Source: Omphalotus guepiniiformis
Lineage: Eukaryota; Basidiomycota; Agaricomycetes; Agaricales; Omphalotaceae
DNA: 64,000 nt
Direction of reading: 5' to 3'
NCBI GenBank assembly: GCA_028554645.1
Contig: JAQOOI010000022.1
Coordinates: 682,001 to 746,000 of the forward strand
This document shows, piece by piece, positions 35,212 through 46,349 of the stretch (positions are counted from its first letter, which is position 1; each line of letters begins with the position of its first letter). The notes below the pieces were generated by a model, which worked only from the letters and a program-made list of their open reading frames with translations, had not been told where the DNA came from and did not search any database. A program made the position numbers and the translations under genes.

Positions 35212-36610
35212 CCACCTGGTCGTCCCTATTACCTGAGCCTCGCTATAGCCCTCCCTTATAAAATTATTCAATACCTTTCTGCTAGGGAGACTTGACTCAA
35301 TTCACTTGAGTACTGATATGTGTACTGATAAAAAGCATTGAATATGTATGTCTGAAGCAAATAAAATACGAAAGCCAGAACATATAATAGTTAAAGTCTG
35401 GACACAAATATGGAAGGTATTTCGCACGTGCTCAAGTATTTGTCAGATACTTGCCTTATATATCACCTCATCTCCTCCTGACCCCTGCGTACTTTGGCTG
35501 AAAATGTAGCCTCCTCGCCCTTCATGTTACATTAGCCCTTAGAAATTATGCAGGTCAACCTCCTTATATATACTCTGATTCTTGTGATCTCTTACATCCT
35601 GATCCTTTTAGAAATGAGTGAGTGTATCTCTGGATACAACAAAAGTGGTCTCAAAATTTTCGGGACCTTGTATTGAGGTATGAGGGCATAGTGAGTGCTC
35701 ATAGGGGGGTGTATATACATCATTATGCTATATAAAAAGTTACAGCACCCTCATATGCTTGTATGCTGGTCTATGATGTGTAAGTATTGAGCCATTTTCC
35801 ATGGTTTTTTGAGCCATCAAAAAAGATCAAGACAATTCTAAGAGAAAGCACTTGGTGTATTTGGTCTATGAGTAGAATACATCGGCTTCAAGCAGTTTGG
35901 AGCAACTTTTAACATTTTAGATACCACATATATGAGGCATATAGAGAACTCGAGCACCTTTAGGTTCAGATGAGGACAACTGAATGGGATCTTCATAGTA
36001 CACCAACGTAACTTCATAATCCCATGAGGAGCATATATAGATACTCCTTATATAGTTACTTACAGAATATATTGCGGGAGAACACGTATTCATCGTTATT
36101 GACGTCGAACTCGAATACTCGGAAGACCGGCCCGCTACTCATTAGCCAATCATATCGCGGAATTTCAGTAAGCGCCAAATTGGCGCCGAGAATGGAATGG
36201 CGGGGCGTTCATTTTCCGCAACCGCAAATGCTGCAATATATTATGGGTACATACACACTAAGTAATCTACTATAGTGTGCTGCTCACAAGGTATGAAGCT
36301 CAATGCCTTAATCACACAGAGGTATTTAGTGGTGACTATTACATACATGGTGTCGAGGTGTTGAGGTGCTTCCAGGCTTCGCTCCGAGGCCTTCAGGATG
36401 CTAGGATAACCTCTGAGCACGGATACGCAGTGCTAGCAGCACGACCGCGACCGTCTATATTCACTGGGAGACCGAAAATTCACTCTCATTGTACCCTCTC
36501 AGGAGACCCACTATGTATCTGTATCACTAATTATCATTTCAAGTAGAATAGAATATTTATTGAGTGCGGGTATCTAGTATTACATGAATTCAAGAGGAAA
36601 TACGAGGGCG

Positions 36611-36650
36611 GAATGAAGGCGGGATGATGAAGGCGGGATGAAGGCGGGAA
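36611..36650 (+). repeat. Short G-rich tandem repeat
   Basis: Three to four imperfect units of GAAGGCGGGAT(GAT) inside the transposon, about 60 bp before the right inverted repeat. Confidence 0.7.
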
Positions 36651-36707
36651 TCGGTGAAGCACGGGCAACGACAGCCGCCGGGAGGTGCCGGGAAGGCTCA
36701 AGGCTGT

Positions 36708-36831
36708 CAAGTCCCCTCTCGCGAGGCATTTTCAGAGGAAAGGGAAGATGCCCGGTTAGCCGTCTAACTAGACGGGACCACGCGGCGGATGGTTCCGTCT
36801 AATTTGATGGCTTATGTGGGCTGATCAGGTG
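36708..36831 (-). repeat. Right terminal inverted repeat
   Basis: 124 nt, the reverse complement of 35086-35211 apart from a 2-nt indel. Confidence 0.9.
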
Positions 36832-36839
36832 CATATATT
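36832..36839. repeat. Target-site duplication, right copy
   Basis: CATATATT, an exact match to 35078-35085. Confidence 0.85.
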
Positions 36840-37375
36840 ACTTCTAAACATCAGAAGTGACCAGATGGACTAAATCTGACGGCATCGAATCACACCTTTC
36901 GCACCCTAGTTCCTTCAGTGCGACGAATTGGTGCGTCTCAGGTAGTGGCGCTCTGCTGTCATACCGGTCGACGCATCCCTGCTGATCAGTCTTTCGGGGA
37001 TACCGTCTCAGAGTCATTGTTCTGACGTTCTTGTAGATGGAGCGTCTTACTTGATGCAGTCTGTGATCATCATCATGTCCTTTAGCAATGCATGTGGCAT
37101 TTACAGTCATCGTAACTCTACAAGTGCATGATTTAGATCAATCTTGGATCAACTACCTTCTTCCTATTTGTCCATAAGATATGCGCAAACCCGGGTAGAG
37201 GCGTCGATGTCACTGGAATACCATTCGTCATTTTGAAGCGGTCGTAACAAACGTCCTTCAGTTGCATTTCCAGAAAACTTGCATTACGTGTACTATTCAC
37301 TATTCATGAGCTGGTGGCTCACATGAATGCATTTACAGTTGAAAGAAGGTTCCTTGTAACCACTCCACTGGTTGT
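36840..37375. other. Intergenic region
   Basis: 536 bp between the transposon and the 3' end of the MFS gene. No gene supported. Confidence 0.4.
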
Positions 37376-39641
37376 TTACTGCGGTCCACCGAGTCTATCT
37401 TCACGTTCTACATCGAACAGCTCTGGATGGCGCGCGAGCTGTAGTATAATTGTTACAACTCCATGAAATATTTTCAGTAGCAAAAACTGTTGACTTACGA
37501 ATGACCGCACCCGCTTCCCGTAAATGTACATTGGGATTGACGCCAAGCAGCAAAAAGTCTGACAGGCTGCTAAAATCAACAAAGACACCTTCACTCCGCG
37601 ATTAAGTACCATTCCGTTGGCAAAGAACGTAAATCCATATAGTATGAGATTTTTGAAGAAGTTACTGAGGGCGAAACAATGGATGGAGTTGCGGCCGTGC
37701 GTGTCGAGGAGGTAGGTCACAGCAGCAGAACCAGAGGTGACCATGCTGAAGTTCGCTAAGGTAAGACAGGCGACAGCACCGATCCACGGCATATGATGAG
37801 TAGTCCCCACTGCACAATATCGAAAATTATCATCTCTGACTCGCAATTGCGCGCATGAAAACCCTTACCTGCCCAACCAGCATACCCAAAGGTTCCAAAC
37901 AACATCGTGAAGATGAAAAGGATGCGAAACTCTGGTTCGTAAATGCCTTTGTTTCGCTTAGATAGCCAAATAGTTCCCCAGTCGGTCAAAGGGCCAGTTA
38001 TGGTTGTGGCAAGGATAATTCCGACAATTCCACCGAGGTTCGTCAGTCCAATTTGGGATGCGTTGAACCCGTACTCAAGTGTAAAAATCGTGGAAGAGCA
38101 TATAGGTAGGAGGCCTGTGTATATCATCTTGTCAATCAAAAATGACGTCCGCAACAAACACGATTAGTGCTCACTAAGCCAGACTGTCTGCATCCCTTGG
38201 GTCAAGAACAAGAACACGGTCTACGGATTGCGAATGATAAGCAACGATGAACGACCGGTCGGGAAACTGTTAGCCAACCACGTACCGCAGGTGATAAAAG
38301 AAAAGGAAACGGTTTGAAGAAAATCTTAATGAAACTATCGTCCCTGAAGGTGCCATTCCACAACTTCAACTGCGATATGTAACTCGGTTGGCCGTACGCT
38401 CTCGAAATTTGGGGCACCTCATCCACTGGCACGTCGGCAATCTCTTTTAAATCTTGCTTTTCACTCCCGGCACTTGGTAGAGATGTCTCTTCAATGCCCG
38501 TAGTCTTCTTTTCCTCGAGTAAATCGGGGCGACGGTATGTTGTCTAATGCAATACGTTACTCGTCCCATTAGTTTGAGAGACGAACGGATGTAGCTTACT
38601 TCTGGAACGAAGAGGAAAACCAGGATCATCCCGATACCGAGAGGGATGGAGACAAACCAGAAGCCCATCTGCCATGACAGATTCTGGACCACGTATCCAT
38701 ATAAAAGAGGACCACTGTATCAGCCTTAGTGTCAGCCGAATCAAGGGATGAGGGGTAGAAACTAGAACATGCAATGTTATACCAGCCATAAGAGCGAAAG
38801 TCCAGATCATAGTTCGGTTTCCTCTTTCGTGTACGCTGTCGTAATTTAACACGAATTCCATTGAGATCTGGACAGAACGTACAAATACATCTGCTCAATA
38901 GTAGAAGCAACGAGACTACCAGAATCACACTATCAGCGCAGATAGCAGAACAATCTGCAGATGCAGCTTACCTTTGAAGGGCAGACATACCGAAACCTTG
39001 AAATACCCTCGAGGCTCGAATTGATACGAGGTTCGGACTGAGTGCACACCAGATACACGATATAAACATCTACGTTCCGTGAGTCTACAGGGAAGACCGG
39101 GGAGAGCGCCAACTTGCCAGAGACACAGAACCAAAATATACGATTCTGTGCCCAAATTTGACCGCCAGAGCTCCCTGGAATAACCTGTTGAGTAGAATCA
39201 TTAGCCAGATTGCTCATAGTTTAGACGCAAGGTGACCGTACATGAAACAAGCAAGGCCAATTATGATAGCACCGAAGCTCGATGTGATTTCGTCTACGCT
39301 TACACCGAACTGTGCTGACAGAAGGAAGTATCCCGGACCCGTCATAGGGGAGAGAGCGCCGTCGATTGATGTAGTAAACGCGCTATGAGTGGGCGGATAA
39401 GTCAGGGTGATATCCTTGACGCCTACTGGTAAGGCCAACGTACAGTGTCCAAAAACAGGCCTCCTTCTTCCATCTAGGCCAGTTCAGCCTATCATTACGT
39501 GGATTTAGCAATAGATAGGAAAGCATTCACACAAGAAAAGACTAACGGGTCTTTAGGATCGTCAGAGGGTTGAGGAATAAGTATGATATGGGATTGTCGG
39601 CCACTTCCTCGTTTGAGACCTTCTGCGCTATCAATGGAGAC
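37376..39641 (-). CDS. MFS transporter (DHA1-type drug:H+ antiporter-like)
   Basis: Twelve-helix major facilitator. The protein was read through several short introns. The first half includes LNWPRWKKEACFWTLYVGLT, TGPGYFLLSAQFGVSVDEI, LFQGALAVKFGHRIVYFGS, ALSPNLVSIRASRVFQGFGM and VHERGNRTMIWTFALMAG, then NLSWQMGFWFVSIPLGIGM. The middle loop is charged (EKKTTGIEETSLPSAGSEKQ). The second half includes YGFNASQIGLTNLGGIVGII, MPWIGAVACLTLANFSMV and SNFFKNLILYGFTFFANGMV. It ends RHPELFDVEREDRLGGPQ. The RVFQGFG and VHERGNRT blocks fit fungal TPO/DHA1-type transporters. Substrate unknown. The coding sequence can be followed up to 39641, where a splice acceptor (TTGTAG) precedes VSIDSAEGLKRGSG. The first exon with the start codon was not resolved. 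Confidence 0.85.
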
Positions 39642-40637
39642 CTACAATGTCGGAGGCGACTGTTGGACCTCCACGGGAGCTGTAGAGTACATGGAACGAA
39701 CCTGATGTCCACGGACAACGCCAAGGTCGGACAAAAGAGCAGTACCTGGGACGTGTTCAAGGTGGCTATCCTCTGTGAAATCACACAGGGCAAACAACTC
39801 AGTACCTCGAATGACTATTCAAATTGAAAGTGCTCACCTAGAATTCCGAATACCATTGGTCTCGCTCTGCCTGTGACAATACTGATCTCGTCTTGATACT
39901 TTTCCGAAGGGAAGAAAGAGGATATTGGATTCAAGAATCCTCATCTTGAAATATATAGGCAAACTCTCAAGCACATCAACGAATGACCAACCAACGCTGG
40001 GTATACTATACCCATTTCGCAACCTCGTTGGGGTCATTTGTATTCTTTACGCGCCAGTCTCTCTTGGCAAGCGAGAGAAAATGGCCAATTAGAGCATTCC
40101 AGGGAACTTCCAGAGAAAGAAGAAATCCAAAAATGTGTTTTGGGATAGTCACTGGACCACTTGTAATATCATGGACTGACACGAGGGTAAATTGCAGTCT
40201 AATGCAGTATTGGAGATCCCGAGGTCCTGAACGTTTTCCAGCTGAGTGAAGTCCATGGAAATACGGCTGCTTGAATTTGACGCGAACGTTTGTATTGACC
40301 TGCAAGTTGTATAAGGAGGCGACTACATTGCGAGACAATAGATAATCAGGCATTAATCAAGCCCAGGCATGGCTCGATCCATCTATCCAAGGAACACCAA
40401 AGGCACGATACTAGATAGACAAAACACAGCGCTCCGCGATATGCGTCGAACCTCAAGGGTTCAGCAAGGTTCAGCAAGTATGGCATGCGCAGTACGTTTG
40501 AATTCCGGCCAGTAGTGAGACCAAAGTTAATTATAATCCATTCCCATCGTAATGACTCTGTGGAATAGGGCCAGGTGAAGTACTGGACATTTTTGGAGGG
40601 CTGATTTGGTCATGGTGGTTGCGGTGGAAGTTCGCAA
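39642..40637. other. Divergent intergenic region MFS / THO1
   Basis: Must contain the unresolved first exon and promoter of the MFS gene and the promoter of THO1. Minus-strand open frames at 39834-40037 and 40006-40353 have no recognisable domain and are not called. Confidence 0.4.
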
Positions 40638-43238
40638 ATGGCCACGCGACCTGGACCAAGTATAATGGTCTCTCTCCAACCATCACTCACTAAACTTTTA
40701 TCTTCGCTTCCTCCTTCTGGACCCTCACCTATCGACCAAGAAAAGCTTAATGTGCTTGTAAGAGGAATAGTAGACGAGTCCCGGGGAAAATCCTCTGCAG
40801 AGACTAGAAAGAGTCAATGGGAGTACTTATTGAAGAATGAGGTGTTCCAACTCGCAGTATGTATATATTCGTGAATTTCAGGTTGAATTGCTCAGTCATG
40901 AATCAGGCTACAGAAGGCAAAGCTTTGAAGGAGAAGGACGAGACCTACTACCACCGACTGAGAGACCAATTAGATTTGGTGCTCACACTCACTGAACATG
41001 ATGCGCTATAGTTCATGCTTAGCACAATCCACACTATTCTGATGATGTTATTCTTGCTAGATGCATGCGAGCAAGCGTTTCCGTTCATAGTCCTTCAAGA
41101 TCTCCTTGAAACTCAAACTATCGCATCATGTTCACATATCTTTTCATGGATCGAGTCGCGCGCGCGGCGTCTCACCGACGGCTTGGTCCCTCAAAAGGGC
41201 AAAGCACTCGTATTGCTACGAACATTGAATGATTTGTTAAGAAGATTATCAAAGATGGGAAACATGACAATGTTCTGTGGTCGGATACTGACATTCTTGA
41301 GCGGGGTATTCCCACTAGGAGAGCGGAGTGGTGTGAATTTGCGTGGCGAGTATGGACCTACCTGGACGGAGGTCGAACTGGTGAAACCTAAGGAAGAGGA
41401 CACGTCGGATGAGGATATGAAGGTGAAGACCGAGGGACAGGAGACGAAGACAACTCAAGCTTCTGAACAAAAAGATGGTACGGGCGATGTTTTAAATCCC
41501 ATGGTTCAGCCCTTTGAATTGCTGTTTTCGCAGATTTCTATCACACCTTCTGGTCTCTACAAAAATATTTCTCGAAACCTCCTGAATTTGCTCAGCCTTC
41601 AGCATTTGCGCAGTTTCAAGAGGCCGTCAACAAAGTGTTGCCAGTAATTAAGGAAGCAACAGCGAAGGAGCGTGCCATGATGGGAAGCAAAGCCGTCGCT
41701 GCATCCAATACCAGTACTCTCAAACGCAAACGCGATGTAGTCGAGAACGAAGAAGAGCTTTCTTCGACCGAGTACTTTTTTGCCAAATTTCTTACTAGCC
41801 CCGAATTATTGGATCTCGAAGTAAGCGCGTTAATCTCTCCCTTCCCTATCTCCTAATAATACGTTCCACAAGATTGCGGACACCCATTTCCGTCGACAGT
41901 TCCTTTTCCAACTGCTCATTCTCCTCAACCATCTCCTCACCTTCACCAAAGACGCTAAAAGTTCGTGGCAGACAAACCGAAACCGGTCGCTACACATGAA
42001 CTTTACTCTTGAGTCTGAAGCGGAGCAATGGGTTCAAGATACGGTAAACAAAGCCATGGAAGAGCTACGGCAGACTACACCCAATGGACGGGCCTTTGCT
42101 GAGAGCGCGGCGGTAATATTAGAACGGGAGAAGAACTGGGTTAAATGGAAGGCCGACCTATGTGCTCCGTTTGACAAGGAACCATGGGCGCAGGAAGTCG
42201 AATGCGATGAGGCTGGAGAGAAGAAGAAGCGGAAAGTGGGATTGGAGGAAGCCACGAAAGAGATTAGGGTTAAGATGAGAGAGCCACCGAAGGAGTGGGA
42301 GTGGAAATACGGCAGCGAGAGTCTGTCGGATATTTGGGACTGGGGTTACAGAGAATTGGAGGATTTACAGAAACCTTTCAAGTTGAGTGCATCTTATTCC
42401 TGCTTTTCGTTCTGATCTAACGCCGTGCCTGATAGTCCTGGTGAGGTCAAAGATTTCGTCAAAAAGGTACAGATGGAGAATCGTAGAATTGAGCTACGAA
42501 CGAAGACGCTGAGACAACAGCAAGAGAGACGGGAAGCCATGAAAGCAGCAGCTGCTGCTGCTACTCCTTCATCGACATCTGGGACCTCTTCTGTCGACGT
42601 CGAGATGAAGCCTATAGACGCTGCTTCAGAATCTACCACCCAGGTTGCTCCAGACGCGTCTTCGGATCCACCGGTAGCTCCTTCGTCCCTACATCCGTCA
42701 TTGCCCGCAAAGCCGGTAGCTTCGCCTAGGCCGTCGTCGCCCAGCAAAGGACCGGATCCGGGCACTGTGGCATCTGCGGCATCCGTCATACCACCTTCGA
42801 GTTCTAATTCGCCCGCTCCGGTTCCTACTCATTCTGCGCCGCCACCACTCCCACCTGACGAACACCTTACAAGGGCCGAGGAGGTGGGTTTTCTTTTTTG
42901 CGTTGTTTTTTCTTTCTAGGCTGATTCCACGATGACTATCTGATTCTCTCTATTGGTTGCAGAGCAAGCAACGTTGGGCCTGGCTTGCGCTCCGGACGGC
43001 CCGAGAGCAGCATCTGGCGCACTTCGGTAAAATCGGGACGGGTGATATTGAGCTTCTTGCTCAGGAGATTGAGAAGGAAAAGATTGCAAAAGAGCACGAT
43101 AAGGAAAAAGGTATGAATACCTTGGATGATACGACGATGGGTTCAGCGAGCCCTGCTGCGATTGCAAATCGATTACCTGGAGCTGGAGAGAGTACAATTA
43201 CTGATGGAGAGGGGGACGTGAAAATGGAGGAGCGGTAG
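40638..43238 (+). CDS. THO1: THO complex subunit 1 (THOC1/Hpr1)
   Basis: Scaffold subunit of the nuclear THO/TREX complex, which couples transcription to mRNP packaging and export and limits R-loops. Exons: 40638-40856, 40907-41000, 41061-41477, 41534-41820, 41873-42381, 42436-42883 and 42963-43238, giving 749 aa. Family blocks: [80 protein letters not shown] and the C-terminal [21 protein letters not shown] Pro/Ser/Ala-rich region of about 110 residues lies before the C-terminal part. One junction is abnormal: frame and family similarity require intron 41001-41060, which begins ATGCGC instead of GTGCGC. Reading through it hits a stop (TAG at 41009-41011). Confidence 0.9.
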
Positions 43239-43421
43239 TATTCAATAGTAATTCCATAATGATTTCTAGACTGCCAGAGTGTTGAAATGTTGTTATGTAG
43301 TACGGTAGTTGTAAACAGCATGATCGGTTGACCTCGCGTGGATCCATGATCAGATAAAATCCCATCGCTTTTCTCTTTTTTACGTTCCAATTCTCGCTTT
43401 TCTTCTCCGCGTTCTATTTCC

Positions 43422-44875
43422 ATGTCGAACCAGCAGGTGCCCCTCAAAGTACGTCGACAAACCTGCTATCTTTCAAGATTGAATATATACGTAGTGTTTC
43501 TTCATTTAGACCGTCCTTGTGACTGGCGGCGCAGGTTACATTGGTCGGTTTCAGAAATAGCTCCTTTATTCGATGAAACAGAGATCTAATACTATTCGAT
43601 TTTTTTTTCAAGGCTCTCATGTTGTTTATGCCCTGCAAAAGACTCGCAGATTCAAAGTTATCTCAATAGACAACAACCATAATTCTCTTCCAGCTGCGCT
43701 TGAGCGAGTATCTGAACTTGCAAAGGAGGAACTCCCCGAGAACCACACAGAGCAGGATCTAGAGAGCACAATCGTTGATGCACACGTCTGTGACCTGACC
43801 CAGATAGACCAAGTCAGAGCAGTGTTTGAGAAGTATGGAAAAGGTGGAATATGGGGCGTTATACATATAGCGGTGAGTATTGTCGACATTTTCCAACATC
43901 CATCCTTGCTGACGCTTTTCGGCAGGCGTACAAAGCCGTTGGCGAATCTACAGAAATCCCTCTCACATATTATCAAAACAACGTCTCTGCCACAATTTTA
44001 CTACTGCAAATCATGTCCGAATTTGACTGCACCAGAATAGTTTATTCTTCCTCTGCGACCGTGTATGGTACACCACCCGTTGTACCAATACCCGAGACAA
44101 CACGTCTTAAAGCAGACAGCCCTTACGGAAAGACTAAAGTTATGGCAGAAACAGTGATTGACGACTTGTGTCATGGTATGTCGTAATCCGTTCTCCTATC
44201 GGAAAACTTGAATCTGAAATGTCGTTTCTTTCATCATGCCGAACCGACGAGATGGCAGGCCATCTCTCTGCGTTACTTCAATCCTGCTGGTGCACACCCC
44301 TCAGGACGAATTGGTGAAGACCCGAAAGGCCGTCCGGGCAATCTTCTTCCCCTTCTCGCGCACATGGCTGTTGGACGTGTCAAAGAGTCCATTCTCAAGG
44401 TGTTCGGAAACGACTATCCCACTCCTGACGGGACTTGTGTACGCGATTACCTACATGTTCTCGATCTGGCATCGGGGCATCTCCTCGCGCTCGACGCGCT
44501 TGAAGTGGACTCGGAGCTGTACAAGAGAGCTTTCCATGATCGTCCAGATGCGAAATTCAAAGCATATAACCTGGGAAAGGGAAGAGGAATGAGCGTTTAT
44601 CAGATAGTCGAAGCGATGCGGAAGGCTACTGGGTTCGATTACAAGACAGAGGTAGTTGGTAGAAGGTGTGTTTACTCCGTTCATTGCAAGATCCGATGTT
44701 TTTTTTTGCTCACGATCGGCTTTATAGACGGGGAGATGTTCCCGAACTCACCGCCGATCCTTCGTTGGCGTACAAGGAATTAGGGTTCAAAGCTGCTCAG
44801 GATCTTGAAACGATGTGTCGTGATCTATGGAACTGGCAGTCCAAGAACCCCGAAGGCTATGGAGCACAAGCATAG
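43422..44875 (+). CDS. GAL10: UDP-glucose 4-epimerase
   Basis: Leloir-pathway short-chain dehydrogenase that interconverts UDP-glucose and UDP-galactose with tightly bound NAD. Exons: 43422-43448, 43510-43543, 43613-43872, 43926-44175, 44239-44665 and 44728-44875, giving 381 aa. Seen: the NAD-binding [33 protein letters not shown], the catalytic region [11 protein letters not shown] with Ser, Ser and Thr, [11 protein letters not shown] (YxxxK), [20 protein letters not shown] and [15 protein letters not shown]. There is no C-terminal mutarotase (aldose 1-epimerase) domain, unlike yeast Gal10. The intron after exon 4 best fits the family if it ends in TG (44176-44238). A canonical GT-AG alternative (44168-44251) removes seven residues. 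Only 183 bp separate it from THO1 upstream. Confidence 0.93.
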
Positions 44876-45446
44876 GTAGTTGAAGGCACGGTTATATGCT
44901 GCTCCGCGAATGGATGACAATGTGTACAAGCTGTCGAGTACACCCTTATTCAACAGCTTTGTAGCGGATCATGTAGCCATCAGGTTGGGAGGGATCTGTA
45001 CACTGGAAAGTAGGGCGGATCTAAGAAAGGACAATCGATTCATAGTAGAGTTTATGCCAGGAGATGCATGGAGGTACTGAGTTGAATATCAGCTACTTAC
45101 TAGATACTCGATAATATAGGATTCAAATATTTATTTGGTTTTCTCCTCCCTTACAGTAGCGCCGTTATTGTGATAATTAGCTTTTAGTCTATATCGAGTT
45201 TTGCTTTCTAGATAAGCGCAATGAATTCAATACTACCTCATATTCATATCTTCTCTAACTCGATACTTTTTGAATAATTCCAGCATTCTGATAAAATGCA
45301 AAAGTTGGGGGTAGTTGCATACAAAGAAGGAAAATCATCATGGGGAGATTAGATAATCGTGACCAGAAACAACCCACCGCCGCGTGCCCTACCCCCGTCC
45401 TGCATACGACACTTAATCTCTGTACATCCCACCTCAGAAGGTTATA
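44876..45446. other. Intergenic region
   Basis: 571 bp, AT-rich at 45110-45350. No gene supported. Confidence 0.45.
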
Positions 45447-46049
45447 ATGACGGTCAGCGTTGCTTCAGGCATTCTATTACAAACACTGATTTATCGACAG
45501 TGGGAAATTCGCATGTCCAACTCGAGGGGAGTGCCCTACTTCTACAACGAAGAGACGAAGGAGTCGGTGTGGGACATACCAGCAGGAATGACGCAGGAAG
45601 AGGCTAAGCAGTTGCCCGGCGCTCATCTACTTTCTCAACCCCCGAAAGCCCCCGCAGGCCAAGTTCGGGCCAGTCACCTCTTGGTGAAGCACAGCGGCAG
45701 CAGGCGACCCTCGAGCTGGAAAGAGGTGCGTTTTACTAGATCCCGAAAGTCCCCGCCTTTGATTGAATTATGTGAACTACAGTCAAACATAACTCGTTCC
45801 AAAGAAGAAGCAATCGAGATACTCAAAGGCTACCAAGCTGAAATCGGTGGTTCTGCCGAAAAATTCGCACAGCTTGCTTCTGTTCACTCGGACTGCTCGT
45901 CTCATGAAAAGGGAGGCGATCTCGGGTTCTTTGGTCGTGGTCAGATGCAAAAATCGTTCGAAGATGCTGCGTATTCTTTGGAGGTTGGACAGATTAGCGA
46001 TATCATTAGTTCGGATAGTGGTGTGCATTTGGTGATGCGAACTGCTTGA
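45447..46049 (+). CDS. ESS1: Pin1/Ess1-type peptidyl-prolyl isomerase
   Basis: Phospho-Ser/Thr-Pro-specific isomerase; in fungi it acts on the RNA polymerase II C-terminal domain and on cell-cycle proteins. Exons: 45447-45452, 45501-45725 and 45783-46049, giving 165 aa. The N-terminal WW domain (WEIRMSNSRGVPYFYNEETK, then ESVWDIP) has both tryptophans. The parvulin domain shows VRASHLLVKHSGSRRPSSW with the phosphate-binding Arg pair, then FAQLASVHSDCSSHEKGGDL, GFFGRGQMQKSFEDAAY and SGVHLVMRT. All usual catalytic-site residues (His, Cys, His) are present. Exon 1 codes only Met-Thr, which gives the family's usual short start before the WW domain. Confidence 0.95.
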   Translation: MTVSVASGILLQTLIYRQWEIRMSNSRGVPYFYNEETKESVWDIPAGMTQEEAKQLPGAHLLSQPPKAPAGQVRASHLLVKHSGSRRPSSWKEVRFTRSRKSPPLIELCELQSNITRSKEEAIEILKGYQAEIGGSAEKFAQLASVHSDCSSHEKGGDLGFFGRGQMQKSFEDAAYSLEVGQISDIISSDSGVHLVMRTA

Positions 46050-46349
46050 GATGTGAAGCTTTGAAGTTCCACATTCGCATTGTTATATGCGTATGCAGGA
46101 GAAGGGCAAGTGAAAAATGAAGCGTCTGCAATGAACCCCTGTAAATTAGTTTGATTATACAGTGACATTTTTGTTATCTTATCGTGTACGCTACGGCAGC
46201 GGGCGCTTCTCCAGTCAAAAACGCTACCACGCCGAATCTGACCTCAAAATTTTCCTTTAGTAATGGGCATTTTCTCCCTTCTTCCTCTTGTTCGTTATCT
46301 ATCCCAACTATAAAAACACACTCTGGGACACATTGTACCTTTCTAAGTT
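46050..46349. other. Intergenic region
   Basis: 300 bp between two genes on the same strand. It probably holds the Pin1 3' end and the promoter of the MOSC gene. Confidence 0.4.

Larger units (their letters stand above)
35086..36831. mobile_element. Non-autonomous DNA transposon (long TIRs, 8-bp TSD)
   Basis: A 1,746-bp element. It begins CACCTGATCAGCCCACATAA and ends with the reverse complement, TTATGTGGGCTGATCAGGTG. The terminal inverted repeats (35086-35211 and 36708-36831) are identical by eye except for one 2-nt indel (GAGAGAGGGG against GAGAGGGG). Perfect 8-bp duplications (CATATATT) flank both ends. The interior is AT-rich, with only short frames and no transposase. It also carries a short tandem repeat near the right end. 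An 8-bp duplication is typical of the hAT superfamily, but TIRs this long are not, so the class is open. The near-identity of the TIRs and the intact TSD suggest a fairly recent insertion. It sits about 90 bp past the stop of the small acidic gene and does not break a visible gene. Confidence 0.9.

Noticed and set aside
39834..40353. Two overlapping minus-strand frames upstream of the MFS gene
   Set aside because: No recognisable domain, no clear splice pattern linking them to the MFS exons, and no homology I can name.
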